Positions 8,435 to 16,064 are shown, counted from the stretch's first letter. The stretch: DNA of 26,368 nucleotides from an uncultured Clostridia bacterium (GCA_937919015.1 CALFPN010000050.1:1-26368), one strand, 5' to 3'. Made by a program: numbers and translations. The notes: generated by a model not told the origin, from the sequence alone.

Positions 8435-8452
8435 CGGATTTTCTAAACTAAT

Positions 8453-8481
8453 ATTATAACAATTTTTTCTTTGGTTCACAA
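8453..8481 (-). promoter_or_regulatory. malQ promoter (near-consensus, extended -10)
   Basis: On the minus strand TTGTGA (8481-8476) is followed after exactly 17 bases by TATAAT (8458-8453). TGT directly precedes the -10, giving the extended TGn motif. Transcription would start near 8446, leaving a leader of about 50 bases. Confidence 0.75.
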
Positions 8482-8618
8482 GGTGATGCCTGTGGAATCA
8501 TCGGCCCAAACTGACAATTTCTGGGGATTGTACCAGTGAAAAGAGCGGTTTTTCTGGCGCAGAAAGAGAAAACTATAACAGCAATCCATATTGCAAAAAT
8601 AAATTCGGGAGGGATTTT

Positions 8619-8999
8619 ATGTTTGGCAGAAAAACAGGCTTTCTGGCGGCCATGGTCATGGCGTTGGCATTGTTCGGCGGCTGCGGTGCAGATGGCACGG
8701 TGGACGAAACACAGGCAAGAAACTGGTATAATGAAATGACGAAAAACGGTTCCGTTGTCAATGATACGAACCCTGACGGGTATGGCATCTATTCCGGCGG
8801 CCCGGTGACCGGGAGTACTTCCGGAGACAACCTGAGGGGAAACAACACCAACGGAGAACGGAATACCTACGGCATGCGGACGGATAACGGCACCAACGAT
8901 ACCTTGGGGCAGGACATCCGCAACGCATGGGACAATGTGAAAAATGATGTGAGAAACATGGGCAATGACAATGCCGGCGGCAACAACAAAGGGAAATAA
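8619..8999 (+). CDS. Small Asn/Gly-rich putative lipoprotein
   Basis: The product is 126 residues. It begins with two basic residues, a hydrophobic stretch and ALFGGC, a recognisable but non-ideal lipobox (Phe at -3), so it is probably lipid-anchored outside the membrane at Cys near residue 22. The mature part is low-complexity, rich in Asn, Gly, Asp and Thr, with NGxN/DNGTN-like runs and no conserved domain I recognise. GGGAGGG at 8608-8613 supports the ATG at 8619. A terminator follows directly, so it is its own transcription unit, divergent from malQ. The function is unknown. Short polar lipoproteins of this sort occur near sporulation genes in Clostridia, but that is only an analogy. Confidence 0.7.
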   Translation: MFGRKTGFLAAMVMALALFGGCGADGTVDETQARNWYNEMTKNGSVVNDTNPDGYGIYSGGPVTGSTSGDNLRGNNTNGERNTYGMRTDNGTNDTLGQDIRNAWDNVKNDVRNMGNDNAGGNNKGK

Positions 9000-9006
9000 G
9001 GAAAAG

Positions 9007-9032
9007 AGCGTGGTTTTGGCCACGCTTTTTTT
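9007..9032 (+). terminator. Terminator of the small lipoprotein gene
   Basis: AGCGTGG (9007-9013) pairs with CCACGCT (9020-9026), followed by a T-run at 9026-9032. It lies a few bases after the stop codon at 8999. Confidence 0.88.
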
Positions 9033-9091
9033 CATGAAAGAATAAAAATGGAACGAAATCCCATACTAAACACAGGAAAGGAGGCGTTTGC

Positions 9092-9451
9092 ATGACGCAG
9101 AAATGGAAAAAGCTCCTCATCGGCATCATCACGGGCTTTGCCAACGGATTGTTTGGTTCGGGGGGCGGCACCATTGTTGTGCCTGCCATGGAGCGGTTTC
9201 TTGGGGTGGAGGAGCATAAAGCCCATGCCACGGCCATTGCTGTGATTCTGCCCCTGTCCATCCTGTCTCTTTGCATTTATTTATGGAAAACAGGATTGGG
9301 GGAAGTATGGCAGATCGCCCTTTGGGCATCGGCGGGCGGTCTGGTCGGCGGCGTGGTGGGGGCGAAGTTGCTGAGTAAGGTCAGCGGTATCTGGCTCCAC
9401 CGTATTTTCGGGGGATTTATGATCGCGGCGGCTGTGAGGATGATCTTATGA
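9092..9451 (+). CDS. TauE/SafE-family transporter, N-terminal half protein
   Basis: The product is 119 residues and mostly hydrophobic, with about four membrane segments. It contains the family signature FANGLFGSGGGTIVVPAM near residue 15 and a helix ending in FGGFMIAAAVRMIL. TSUP (TauE/SafE) proteins export sulfite, sulfoacetate or related organic anions. They are normally about 250 residues, built from two homologous halves. This gene encodes one half and the next gene encodes the other. The genes overlap by four bases (ATGA), so they are translationally coupled and likely form a heterodimer. AAAGGAGG at 9076-9083 supports the start. Both halves start and end cleanly, which argues against a frameshifted single gene. 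Confidence 0.85.
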   Translation: MTQKWKKLLIGIITGFANGLFGSGGGTIVVPAMERFLGVEEHKAHATAIAVILPLSILSLCIYLWKTGLGEVWQIALWASAGGLVGGVVGAKLLSKVSGIWLHRIFGGFMIAAAVRMIL

Positions 9452-9831
9452 TGTGGGTGGCATTGGTGGGGTTTTGTGCGGGTATCATCAGCGGCATGGG
9501 CATCGGCGGCGGCACCATACTCATCCCCGCCTTGTTATTTTTGACGGATATCACCCAGCAGCAGGCCCAAGGGGTCAATCTGATTTATTTCATTCCCACG
9601 GCTATCACAGCCCTGATTACCCATCAGAAAAAAGGCAGTCTGGACTGGAAAACGGCAAAGCCGCTGGCAGTTTTGGGGTTGGTCGGAGCGGCGGCAGGGG
9701 CTTTTCTGGCGGTTTCTCTGGAATCGGAGCTGCTGCGGAAGATTTTCGGGGGTTTTTTATTTTTAATGGGCTTAAGTGAGATTTTCAAAAAGAAAAAGGA
9801 CAAAGGAGAGAGAAACAATGCAGAAAGATGA
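9448..9831 (+). CDS. TauE/SafE-family transporter, C-terminal half protein
   Basis: The product is 127 residues and homologous in layout to the preceding gene. It has FCAGIISGMGIGGGTILIPAL near the N terminus, a loop with THQKKGSLDWKTAK, and a last helix with FGGFLFLMGLSEIF before a basic tail (KKKKDKGERNN). Four membrane segments are expected. Start codons at 9448 and 9451 are adjacent ATGs, and I cannot choose between them. The 3' end overlaps the next small gene by 14 bases. The substrate cannot be told from sequence. A two-protein exporter with the upstream gene is the simplest reading. Confidence 0.85.
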   Translation: MMWVALVGFCAGIISGMGIGGGTILIPALLFLTDITQQQAQGVNLIYFIPTAITALITHQKKGSLDWKTAKPLAVLGLVGAAAGAFLAVSLESELLRKIFGGFLFLMGLSEIFKKKKDKGERNNAER

Positions 9832-9994
9832 TTTTATCAAACTGAAACTGAAATTTGCCCAGGCAGATCTGAATGGGAAGATCGCTATTTATACGGAGAC
9901 GCCCGACCTGAGTGCACCCCAGTATAAGGAGCTGCTTCGTATGTATCCCATCGATCATCTGAATGAGCTGGAGCAGGCACTGGCCAGATTGTAA
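9818..9994 (+). CDS. 58-residue protein of unknown function
   Basis: ATG at 9818 follows AAAGGAGAG at 9802-9810 by seven bases. The product (MQKDDFIKLKLKFAQADLNG..., ending LNELEQALARL) is charged and helical-looking, with no signal peptide or membrane segment. It is co-transcribed with the TauE/SafE pair, overlapping its end by 14 bases. I do not recognise the family. An upstream in-frame ATG at 9776 would add a basic stretch but has no ribosome site. Confidence 0.65.
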   Translation: MQKDDFIKLKLKFAQADLNGKIAIYTETPDLSAPQYKELLRMYPIDHLNELEQALARL

Positions 9995-10049
9995 AGGATG
10001 TGAAATTTTTTGTTTCGGCGGTTTTTTGATAGGCCTGTCTGAAATTTTA

Positions 10050-10058
10050 TGTTATACT
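10050..10058 (+). promoter_or_regulatory. Extended -10 promoter of the gerW operon
   Basis: TGT followed by TATACT (10053-10058) matches the extended -10 form. No good -35 is seen at 16-18 bases. It lies just before the 10096 gene, in the only intergenic gap upstream of the six-gene run. Sporulation sigma-factor sites were not evident here. Confidence 0.5.
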
Positions 10059-10095
10059 ATAAAATGTATCAATCTATGCGAAAGGAGGAGGCAGT

Positions 10096-10398
10096 GTGAA
10101 ACTCATCGACAATTTATTCGTGGCAGGAAATGTAACGGATCTGGAAACGGTCGTATATAGCCTGCGCCGCAGCATTCCTGTGCTGCATCTAACCTGCATC
10201 GTTCTTTTCGAGGATAAAAACCGACTGGAGATTCTTTCCTCCCGAGATCTGTTTCATGAGCGGAATAAAAACCGCGCCGGTCTTATCGTCGGTATTGCCA
10301 TGGGCAGGAGAGAGGCCATCGATCTTCTGCGCTTTATGACAGAAGATGCGGTGAAGGGCGGCAGGAATCCCGCCGATCCCAGAGAACTGATTTTATAA
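10096..10398 (+). CDS. 100-residue protein of unknown function
   Basis: It starts with GTG, with AAAGGAGGAGG at 10081-10091 spaced four to five bases away. The product begins MKLIDNLFVAGNVTDLETVVYSLRRSIPV, has alternating hydrophobic strands (LHLTCIVLFE) and helices, and no signal or membrane segment. It is the first gene of a closely packed run with the TIGR01906, DUF2953 and GerW genes, so it may be expressed with sporulation functions. I do not recognise a family. Confidence 0.7.
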   Translation: MKLIDNLFVAGNVTDLETVVYSLRRSIPVLHLTCIVLFEDKNRLEILSSRDLFHERNKNRAGLIVGIAMGRREAIDLLRFMTEDAVKGGRNPADPRELIL

Positions 10399-10409
10399 GG
10401 GGCAGAGAT

Positions 10410-11105
10410 ATGAAAACGATGTATCATGGGATGGGACTGATTGCCGCATTCTGTGTGATCCTTGTTGTTCTCATCACTTCGGTGGAGGCAGTGGTTTATT
10501 TCCATCCCCATTATTTTGAAAAAGAATACACGAAATACAATGTACTGGAACGGGTTCCCATGGAAATGGGCGATCTGCTTTTTGTGACCGATGAAATGAT
10601 GGAGTATCTGAGAGGCGACAGAGAAGATTTGGTGGTTCATACCATTGTGGGCGGAGAAGAACGGGAGTTTTTCAACGAACAGGAAAAAAGCCACATGGCG
10701 GATGTACAGAGGCTCTTTCTGGAAGCTATGAAATTCAGAGAAGGTGCGGCTTTACTGGCGTTATTCTGCGGTGCGTATCTGCTTTTAAAGGAACAGGGGC
10801 AGACGCTTTTGCGGATGCTGCAGTGGGGCATGGGCATCTTCATCGGCGGCATGGCGGCTCTGGCGGCCCTGATCTCCACAGATTTTACGAAGTATTTTAC
10901 CACCTTCCATCTCATCTTTTTTGATAATGATGACTGGATTTTGAATCCGAAAACGGATCTGCTCATCAATATTGTACCCGAAGGCTTCTTTCGGGATACG
11001 GCGTGTGCCATTGCGTGTTTGTTTTTGGGCGTTTGCCTGCTTATATGGCTGGGTGCGGCTTTTTTGCGCAAAAGGGCGAAGAAACAGAGGAATGAAACAA
11101 TATGA
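10410..11105 (+). CDS. TIGR01906-family integral membrane protein
   Basis: The product is 231 residues with about four membrane helices: near residues 8-27, 110-125, 135-155 and 200-220. The pattern 'YFEKEYTKYNVLERVPM', 'DLLFVTDEMMEYLRG' and 'EQEKSHMADVQRLF' in the external loop is what I associate with the TIGR01906 family found in many Firmicutes. No biochemical role is established to my knowledge. The ATG at 10410 follows AGGGGCAGAG. The stop overlaps the next start as ATGA at 11102-11105, showing translational coupling to the DUF2953 gene. Confidence 0.75.
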   Translation: MKTMYHGMGLIAAFCVILVVLITSVEAVVYFHPHYFEKEYTKYNVLERVPMEMGDLLFVTDEMMEYLRGDREDLVVHTIVGGEEREFFNEQEKSHMADVQRLFLEAMKFREGAALLALFCGAYLLLKEQGQTLLRMLQWGMGIFIGGMAALAALISTDFTKYFTTFHLIFFDNDDWILNPKTDLLINIVPEGFFRDTACAIACLFLGVCLLIWLGAAFLRKRAKKQRNETI

Positions 11106-12070
11106 AGGCTTTACTGATTTTACTGGGAATTTTAAAATGGCTGGGTATTCTGCTGCTGGCCCTTCTGATTCTCATCCTGCTGCTGGTGCTTGTGGTGATG
11201 CTCTCACCCATCCGATACAGACTGGCAGGAGAGAAAAAGGAGGAAATCAGCGGTACTTTTGGCGTGTCTTGGCTCTTTGGTGCGGTGAAGGTGGACGGCG
11301 GCTATGCCCCTGCGGAACAGCTGAAACTGCAGGTGAAAGTCCTTTGGTTCACCCTGATGGGCGGCGAAGAAAAGCCTGATAGGGAAAAGAAGCCGAAAAA
11401 AGCAAAGAAGAAAAAAGAACCGGAGCAGGAATCCGTGAAGCGGCAGGAACCCGACCTGCAGGCGGCGGAAAAAGCCCAGCCAAAGGCAGAACCCCAAAAA
11501 GAAGAGCCAAACGAAGAAAAACCGAAGGTAAAACCCCAGCGGATGGCAGAGAAACAGCCGAAAACCATCCGCAGAGTGAAGCTTTCCGAGATAGAAGAAA
11601 ACCCCCCCACAGAAGATACGGAAATGATTCTGCCGGATGAGGAGGAAAATTTCTTTACGGGAGAGGGAGCGGAAGAAAAGAAAGAAAAAATCCCGCCCAT
11701 TGTGAAGGAAATCTGGAGCATCGAAGACAAAAAAGGCATTTGCAAGGCTCTGGGCAAGCTGCTGCAGCGGCTGATGAAAGGCATCCTGCCGGGCGACCTC
11801 TTTGTGAAGGCAACGGTGGGTACCGGCGACCCGACCACTACCGGCTATGTGCTGGCACTGGCGGGGATACTTACGGCAAAGTTCGGCAATGACATACAGA
11901 TCAGAGGGGACTTCGCCAAGGCCACGGCGGAGGATATGGAAGTTTGCGTGAAAGGCAAGATTGTGCTGGGCAAACTGGTATGGGCGGTGCTGGCATTCGT
12001 GCTGACTAAGCCGGTACGAAAGGCCATCATGAAAATGATTCAATTCCTGAGAAAAAAAGACGAGGATTGA
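11102..12070 (+). CDS. DUF2953-domain protein (YtfI-like, partner of GerW)
   Basis: The product is 322 residues. It has a long N-terminal membrane helix (residues 5-35, very Leu-rich), then a short beta segment (SPIRYRLAG...FGVSWLFGAVKVDGGY), then a highly charged Lys/Glu/Pro linker (about 90-200), and a C-terminal DUF2953 part with DLFVKATVGTGDPTTTGYVLALAG. In Bacillus subtilis the gene beside ytfJ/gerW (ytfI) carries DUF2953. The adjacency here is the same, which supports the assignment and suggests a membrane role in the developing spore. The low-complexity linker is long. It overlaps the upstream gene by four bases and lies 16 bases before gerW. Confidence 0.78.
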   Translation: MKALLILLGILKWLGILLLALLILILLLVLVVMLSPIRYRLAGEKKEEISGTFGVSWLFGAVKVDGGYAPAEQLKLQVKVLWFTLMGGEEKPDREKKPKKAKKKKEPEQESVKRQEPDLQAAEKAQPKAEPQKEEPNEEKPKVKPQRMAEKQPKTIRRVKLSEIEENPPTEDTEMILPDEEENFFTGEGAEEKKEKIPPIVKEIWSIEDKKGICKALGKLLQRLMKGILPGDLFVKATVGTGDPTTTGYVLALAGILTAKFGNDIQIRGDFAKATAEDMEVCVKGKIVLGKLVWAVLAFVLTKPVRKAIMKMIQFLRKKDED

Positions 12071-12086
12071 AGGTAGAAAGGACACG

Positions 12087-12488
12087 GTGACAAATATGAG
12101 CAAGGATTTCAACGAAGCAGTAAATGTATTATTCGATAAAGTAGATGATCTGGTTTCCACAAAAACAGTAGTGGGCGAAGCCATTGTGGTGGGTGACCTG
12201 ACCCTGCTGCCCCTGATCGAAGTTTCCGTAGGCGCGGGAGTGGGCACAAAGGAAGCGGCAAATGCCGCCGGCGGCGTTGGGGCGAAGATCACACCCTCTG
12301 CCATTCTGGCCATCACACCCAACGGCACACATCTCATTAACGTGAAAAATCAGGATGCCATCACAAAACTCATTGATATGGCTCCCGGTGTGGTGAATAA
12401 GCTGAACTTCGGTTCCGTTTTTTCCGGCAGAAATAAAGACAAAGAAACCGAAGTGAAATTCGAAGAAGAAACCATCGTAGAAGAATGA
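12087..12488 (+). CDS. gerW: GerW family sporulation protein (YtfJ)
   Basis: The product is 133 residues. The core TKTVVGEAIVVGDLTLLPLIEVSVGAGVG and the following KITPSAILAI...VKNQDAITKLIDMAPGVVNKL match the GerW/YtfJ family. In Bacillus this spore protein is needed for normal germination through certain receptors. The GTG at 12087 has GAAAGG at 12076-12081 with good spacing. An ATG at 12096 is the alternative start. The C-terminal tail is acidic. It sits directly after the DUF2953 gene, the arrangement seen in Bacillus, and directly before the CARF-nuclease gene. Confidence 0.88.
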   Translation: MTNMSKDFNEAVNVLFDKVDDLVSTKTVVGEAIVVGDLTLLPLIEVSVGAGVGTKEAANAAGGVGAKITPSAILAITPNGTHLINVKNQDAITKLIDMAPGVVNKLNFGSVFSGRNKDKETEVKFEEETIVEE

Positions 12489-12508
12489 GTGGAAAGGGGA
12501 GAAACCCC

Positions 12509-13708
12509 ATGAAAGTTCTGATCGAATATTATGATAAGGATGTGCTGAAAAACATCGTAGCTCCCCTGACCTTGCAGCCCGATGTGGTGGTCTATCTCCA
12601 TGATAAGGGCATGACGGATATGAATGTGTTCCGCTCCCTGGAAACCTGCTTTAAAAAAAGCATGCCCCATATCAAACTGGAAAGTATTCCTGTGGACATC
12701 CGCTCTGTGGAAAAACTGCGTCAGGCTACCTGCCGCGTGGTGGAACGCTATGGCGCGGAAAACTGTACACTGGAACTGACCGGCGGCAGCGAACTGATGA
12801 TGATCGCCGGCTATAAGGCCGGCCTGCAGACAGGGATGCGCATGGTACATACGGATCTGGTGGAAAGATGCATCAATGATGTGGAGACCGACGAAAAGGT
12901 CTGCGATACGGCAGTGCTGACGCTGGAAAATTTTCTGGACGCCAAGGGTGCGGAACTGATGGGAGAATCCCATCGTCCCCCGCAGCCGGAAAGATATGAA
13001 TCCATTCGGAAAATGGCTCAGTTCCTGTTCCGCAATCTGCCTGAATGGAAGGGCACTTGCAGCTGGCTGCAGACGGTGGCGAGCCGCAGTCTGCCCCACG
13101 AACTGACCATTGACAGTCCGAAAACCGTGACCCAGAAAAATGGCAGAGAAGTCTGGGCGGGGGAAATGATTTTAAGGGAATTTCAGAAAAACGGCTTCAT
13201 CGAAGACCTGCAGATGACGAAAGACCATGTATTTTTCCGCTTCTGTTCTATGGAAGATAAGCAGTACTGCATCAGTTACGGTGTGTGGCTGGAACTGCAT
13301 GTGTATGTGGCGGCGGCATCCAGCGGCATGTTTGATGATGTCAAACTGGGTACGATGATCGACTGGGATATTTATGACGGCACCCGTATGGGCGGCAACG
13401 AAATCGATGTGGTGCTGATGGATGATTCTCTGCCCGTATTCATTTCCTGCAAATTAAGAGAAGCGGATACAGCGGCATTAAATGAACTGCTCATCGCGAA
13501 AAAAAGACTGGGCGGCTGGTTTTCCAAAGGGCTGATCGCCACATTCAGCAAGGAAAAGCAGGAAAACACCGGTACATATCTGCGCTGTCAGGAGCTGGGG
13601 CTGGAAATGCTGGATGCAAGAGATATCCTTGCGGAGGATTTCAGCGAAAGGCTGGTAAAAGCCATCCGTGAGCATGATTTGGTAAGTCTGAAATGGAAGA
13701 AAGTGTGA
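12509..13708 (+). CDS. CARF-domain plus DUF1887 nuclease (Card1/Can2-like)
   Basis: The product is 399 residues. The N-terminal alpha/beta part (1-145) reads as a CARF fold, with LELTGGSELMMIAGYKAG (88-105), where CARF proteins place the ligand-contacting Gly/Ser/Thr turn. A helical wing (about 160-235) follows. The C-terminal part (255-399) is PD-(D/E)xK-like: VWLE (Glu 262), NEID (Asp 300), SCK (Lys 315) and a KKRLGG motif. In Card1/Can2 enzymes the E-x-K pair is acidic, but here the residue two before Lys is Ser 313. Family knowledge says cyclic oligoadenylate from type III CRISPR activates such nucleases, yet no CRISPR genes are in the window. ATG 12509 follows AAGGGGA at 12494-12500. ATG 12485, overlapping the gerW stop, is the alternative start. 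It is co-transcribed with gerW and the TetR gene. Confidence 0.82.
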   Translation: MKVLIEYYDKDVLKNIVAPLTLQPDVVVYLHDKGMTDMNVFRSLETCFKKSMPHIKLESIPVDIRSVEKLRQATCRVVERYGAENCTLELTGGSELMMIAGYKAGLQTGMRMVHTDLVERCINDVETDEKVCDTAVLTLENFLDAKGAELMGESHRPPQPERYESIRKMAQFLFRNLPEWKGTCSWLQTVASRSLPHELTIDSPKTVTQKNGREVWAGEMILREFQKNGFIEDLQMTKDHVFFRFCSMEDKQYCISYGVWLELHVYVAAASSGMFDDVKLGTMIDWDIYDGTRMGGNEIDVVLMDDSLPVFISCKLREADTAALNELLIAKKRLGGWFSKGLIATFSKEKQENTGTYLRCQELGLEMLDARDILAEDFSERLVKAIREHDLVSLKWKKV

Positions 13709-13721
13709 GAGGGGGAGAGCC

Positions 13722-14315
13722 TTGGCGAAGAAAAACACAAGAAATACCAAAAGCCGTATCGTTTCAGCGGCGTGGAAGCTGTTTTATGAACAGGGATATG
13801 ATGATACCACGGTGGAAGAGATTGTGGAGGAATCCGGCACATCCAAAGGCTCTTTCTATCATTATTTCAGCGGAAAGGATGCCCTATTGAGTTCTCTTTC
13901 CGATTTGTTTGATGATAAATATCAGGAACTGATCCCCACATTGCGGGAGGATATGGACAGCTTTGAGAAGCTGATGTATCTGAATCAGGAGCTGTTTCTG
14001 ATGATTGATAACAGCGTTTCCCTTGACCTCGTTGCAAGAATGTATTCCTCTCAGCTGGTGACTGCAGGGGAAAAGCATCTGATGGATCATAACCGTGTCT
14101 ATTATAAACTGCTCCGACAGATCGTTTCCGAGGGGCAGAAGAAGGGAGAACTCCGCGCCGATGCAGCGGTCAATGAGATCGTAAAGGCCTATGCCCTCTG
14201 CGAGCGGGCCCTGATCTATGACTGGTGCATTTCCAATGGGGATTACTCTCTGAGTCAGTATGCAAAGACCATGATGCCTATTTTTCTGGGGAATTTCCGT
14301 ACAGAACGGACATAA
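13722..14315 (+). CDS. TetR/AcrR family transcriptional regulator
   Basis: The product is 197 residues. The N-terminal helix-turn-helix is clear: VEEIVEESGTSKGSFYHYF (about residues 27-45), followed by KDALL. The C-terminal part is all-helical and would hold the ligand pocket and dimer face. The start is TTG, six bases after GGGGGAG (13710-13716), which may keep expression low. It lies 13 bases after the CARF-nuclease gene, so it is the last gene of that operon, and a terminator follows. Its target could be the operon itself or the downstream putP gene. Neither is shown by the sequence. Confidence 0.9.
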   Translation: MAKKNTRNTKSRIVSAAWKLFYEQGYDDTTVEEIVEESGTSKGSFYHYFSGKDALLSSLSDLFDDKYQELIPTLREDMDSFEKLMYLNQELFLMIDNSVSLDLVARMYSSQLVTAGEKHLMDHNRVYYKLLRQIVSEGQKKGELRADAAVNEIVKAYALCERALIYDWCISNGDYSLSQYAKTMMPIFLGNFRTERT

Positions 14316-14371
14316 ATAAGAAGAAAATTTGAAAGAATATTTTTTGAATAAAAAATCGTTCTGAAAACCGT

Positions 14372-14421
14372 ACAGCCTATAAATATTGATTTATTCAGTG
14401 TTTATGGCTGTTTTTTATTTT
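14372..14421 (+). terminator. Terminator of the gerW-CARF-TetR operon
   Basis: ACAGCC (14372-14377), a bulged T and ATAAA pair with TTTAT and GGCTGT (14401-14411), followed by a T-rich tract to 14421. The loop is about 17 bases and AT-rich. Confidence 0.72.
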
Positions 14422-14430
14422 TGTCGTTCA

Positions 14431-14484
14431 GTTTGTGTTCAAACTAAATTCTGTGTTTCGTTCTGGTTAAAATTGTGTTAATAT
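14431..14484 (+). promoter_or_regulatory. putP control region (weak)
   Basis: A perfect inverted repeat GTTTG-tgtt-CAAAC lies at 14431-14444, and TAATAT (14479-14484) is the best -10 candidate before putP. No matching -35 is obvious, which would suit an activated or sporulation/alternative promoter. The repeat could be a regulator site. Confidence 0.3.
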
Positions 14485-14522
14485 AGCAAAAGTTGAAAGA
14501 AAAAGAAAGAAGGTATTTTATT

Positions 14523-16064
14523 ATGTCAAGTGCTCACATGATCATGCTGATCACCATTGCCATCTATCTGGTAGGCATGGTTGCCATCGGTATTTATTGT
14601 TCTAAGGATAACGAAACAGTCGGGGACTTCTATCTGGGCGGCAGAAAGATGGGCCCCATCGTAACTGCCATGTCTGCAGAAGCGGCGGATATGTCCAGCT
14701 GGCTTTTGATGGGTCTGCCCGGTGTAGCGTATATCGCCGGTATCGCTGAACCTGCATGGACAGCCATCGGTCTGGCGGTTGGTACATATGTAAACTGGCT
14801 GATCGTAGCAAAACGTATCCGTACTTATACGCATGAAGTGAATGCCATCACGCTGCCTGAGTTCTTCTCTCTCAGATACAGAGATGATAAAAACATCCTG
14901 ATGGCGATCGCAGCGGTGGTTATCATCGTTTTCTTCGTTCCTTACACAGCTTCCGGCTTTGCGGCCTGCGGTAAGCTGTTCAGCTCCATTTTTGCCATTG
15001 ATTATCATATGGCAATGATCGTTTCTGCCATCGTTATCGTAGCATACACGGTAACAGGCGGTTTTCTGGCGGCTTCCATGACAGATATGATTCAGTCTGT
15101 GGTGATGAGTATCGCCCTGCTGGTAGTTGTTCTGTTTGGCGTGCATGTGGCAGGCGGCTGGGACGCAGTAGCGGCCAATGCCAACAGCATGGTTGACTAT
15201 CTGAGCCTGACAGCAAGCCACAACGCGGAAACAGGCGCAGCCACACCTTACGGCGCATTAACCATCGCATCTACACTGGCCTGGGGTCTGGGTTACTTCG
15301 GTATGCCCCATATCCTGCTGCGTTTCATGGCCATCGAAGACAAAGAAAAACTGAAAATGTCCAGAAGAATCGCAACCGTATGGGTTGTTATTTCCATGGC
15401 CGTTGCCGTTGTGATCGGTGTGGTTGGTAATGCGGTTTCTGCTTCCGGCGCACTGGATTTCCTTGGCGGCAATACATCTGAAACAATTATCGTAAGACTG
15501 GCAGACCTGATGGGGAAATATGGCGTTCTGATGGCGATCATGGGCGGTGTGATTCTGTCCGGTATCCTGTCCTCTACTATGTCTACTGCAGACGCACAGC
15601 TTCTGGCTGCATCCTCCAGTATTTCTGAAAACCTGATGCGTAAATTCTTCAATGTAGACCTGTCTACAAAAGCATCCATCAAAGTTGCAAGAGCGGCCGT
15701 TGTTGCCATTGCAGTTGTGGCGGTATTCATTGCAAGAGACCCTAACTCCTCCGTATTCCGTATCGTATCCTTCGCATGGGCGGGCTTCGGCGCTACATTC
15801 GGCCCCGTGGTTCTGTGCGCACTGTTCTGGAAACGTTCCAACAAACACGGTGCACTGGCCGGTATGATCACCGGCGGCGTGATGGTATTCGTATGGAAAT
15901 TCATCATCGCACCCATGGGTGGTGTGCTGGCTATCTATGAACTGCTGCCTGCATTCCTGCTGGCTCTGCTGGTGAACGTGGTTGTCAGCCTGGCAACACC
16001 TGCACCTTCCAAAGAAATTCAGGATGAATTTGACAGAGTAAGAAATTCCATCGTAAAAAAATAA
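14523..16064 (+). CDS. putP: Sodium/proline symporter
   Basis: The 513-residue membrane protein belongs to the sodium/solute symporter (SSS) family and imports proline with sodium. It shows thirteen or so hydrophobic segments and the PutP signatures FYLGGRKMGPIVTAMSAEAADMSSWLLMGLPG (about residues 37-68), which holds sodium-site residues, and LPEFFSLRYRD (about 114-124). Later helices carry GVILSGILSSTMSTADAQLLAASS, typical of the family's TM8 region. The length is near the usual 500. An earlier TTG start at 14493 would add ten basic residues, but the AAGAAGG site at about 14506-14513 favours ATG 14523. It is a single-gene unit with two terminator-like hairpins after it. In amino-acid-fermenting Clostridia, proline uptake serves both osmotic balance and Stickland reduction. 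Confidence 0.93.
   Translation: MSSAHMIMLITIAIYLVGMVAIGIYCSKDNETVGDFYLGGRKMGPIVTAMSAEAADMSSWLLMGLPGVAYIAGIAEPAWTAIGLAVGTYVNWLIVAKRIRTYTHEVNAITLPEFFSLRYRDDKNILMAIAAVVIIVFFVPYTASGFAACGKLFSSIFAIDYHMAMIVSAIVIVAYTVTGGFLAASMTDMIQSVVMSIALLVVVLFGVHVAGGWDAVAANANSMVDYLSLTASHNAETGAATPYGALTIASTLAWGLGYFGMPHILLRFMAIEDKEKLKMSRRIATVWVVISMAVAVVIGVVGNAVSASGALDFLGGNTSETIIVRLADLMGKYGVLMAIMGGVILSGILSSTMSTADAQLLAASSSISENLMRKFFNVDLSTKASIKVARAAVVAIAVVAVFIARDPNSSVFRIVSFAWAGFGATFGPVVLCALFWKRSNKHGALAGMITGGVMVFVWKFIIAPMGGVLAIYELLPAFLLALLVNVVVSLATPAPSKEIQDEFDRVRNSIVKK

Noticed and set aside
9440..9455. Frameshift that split one TauE/SafE gene
   Set aside because: The first half ends at a family-like boundary and the second begins with its own ATG and a complete signature. 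The ATGA overlap is a normal coupling signal.
12509..13708. CRISPR locus around the CARF gene
   Set aside because: I looked for cas genes and repeats on both sides and saw only sporulation genes, a TetR regulator and putP.
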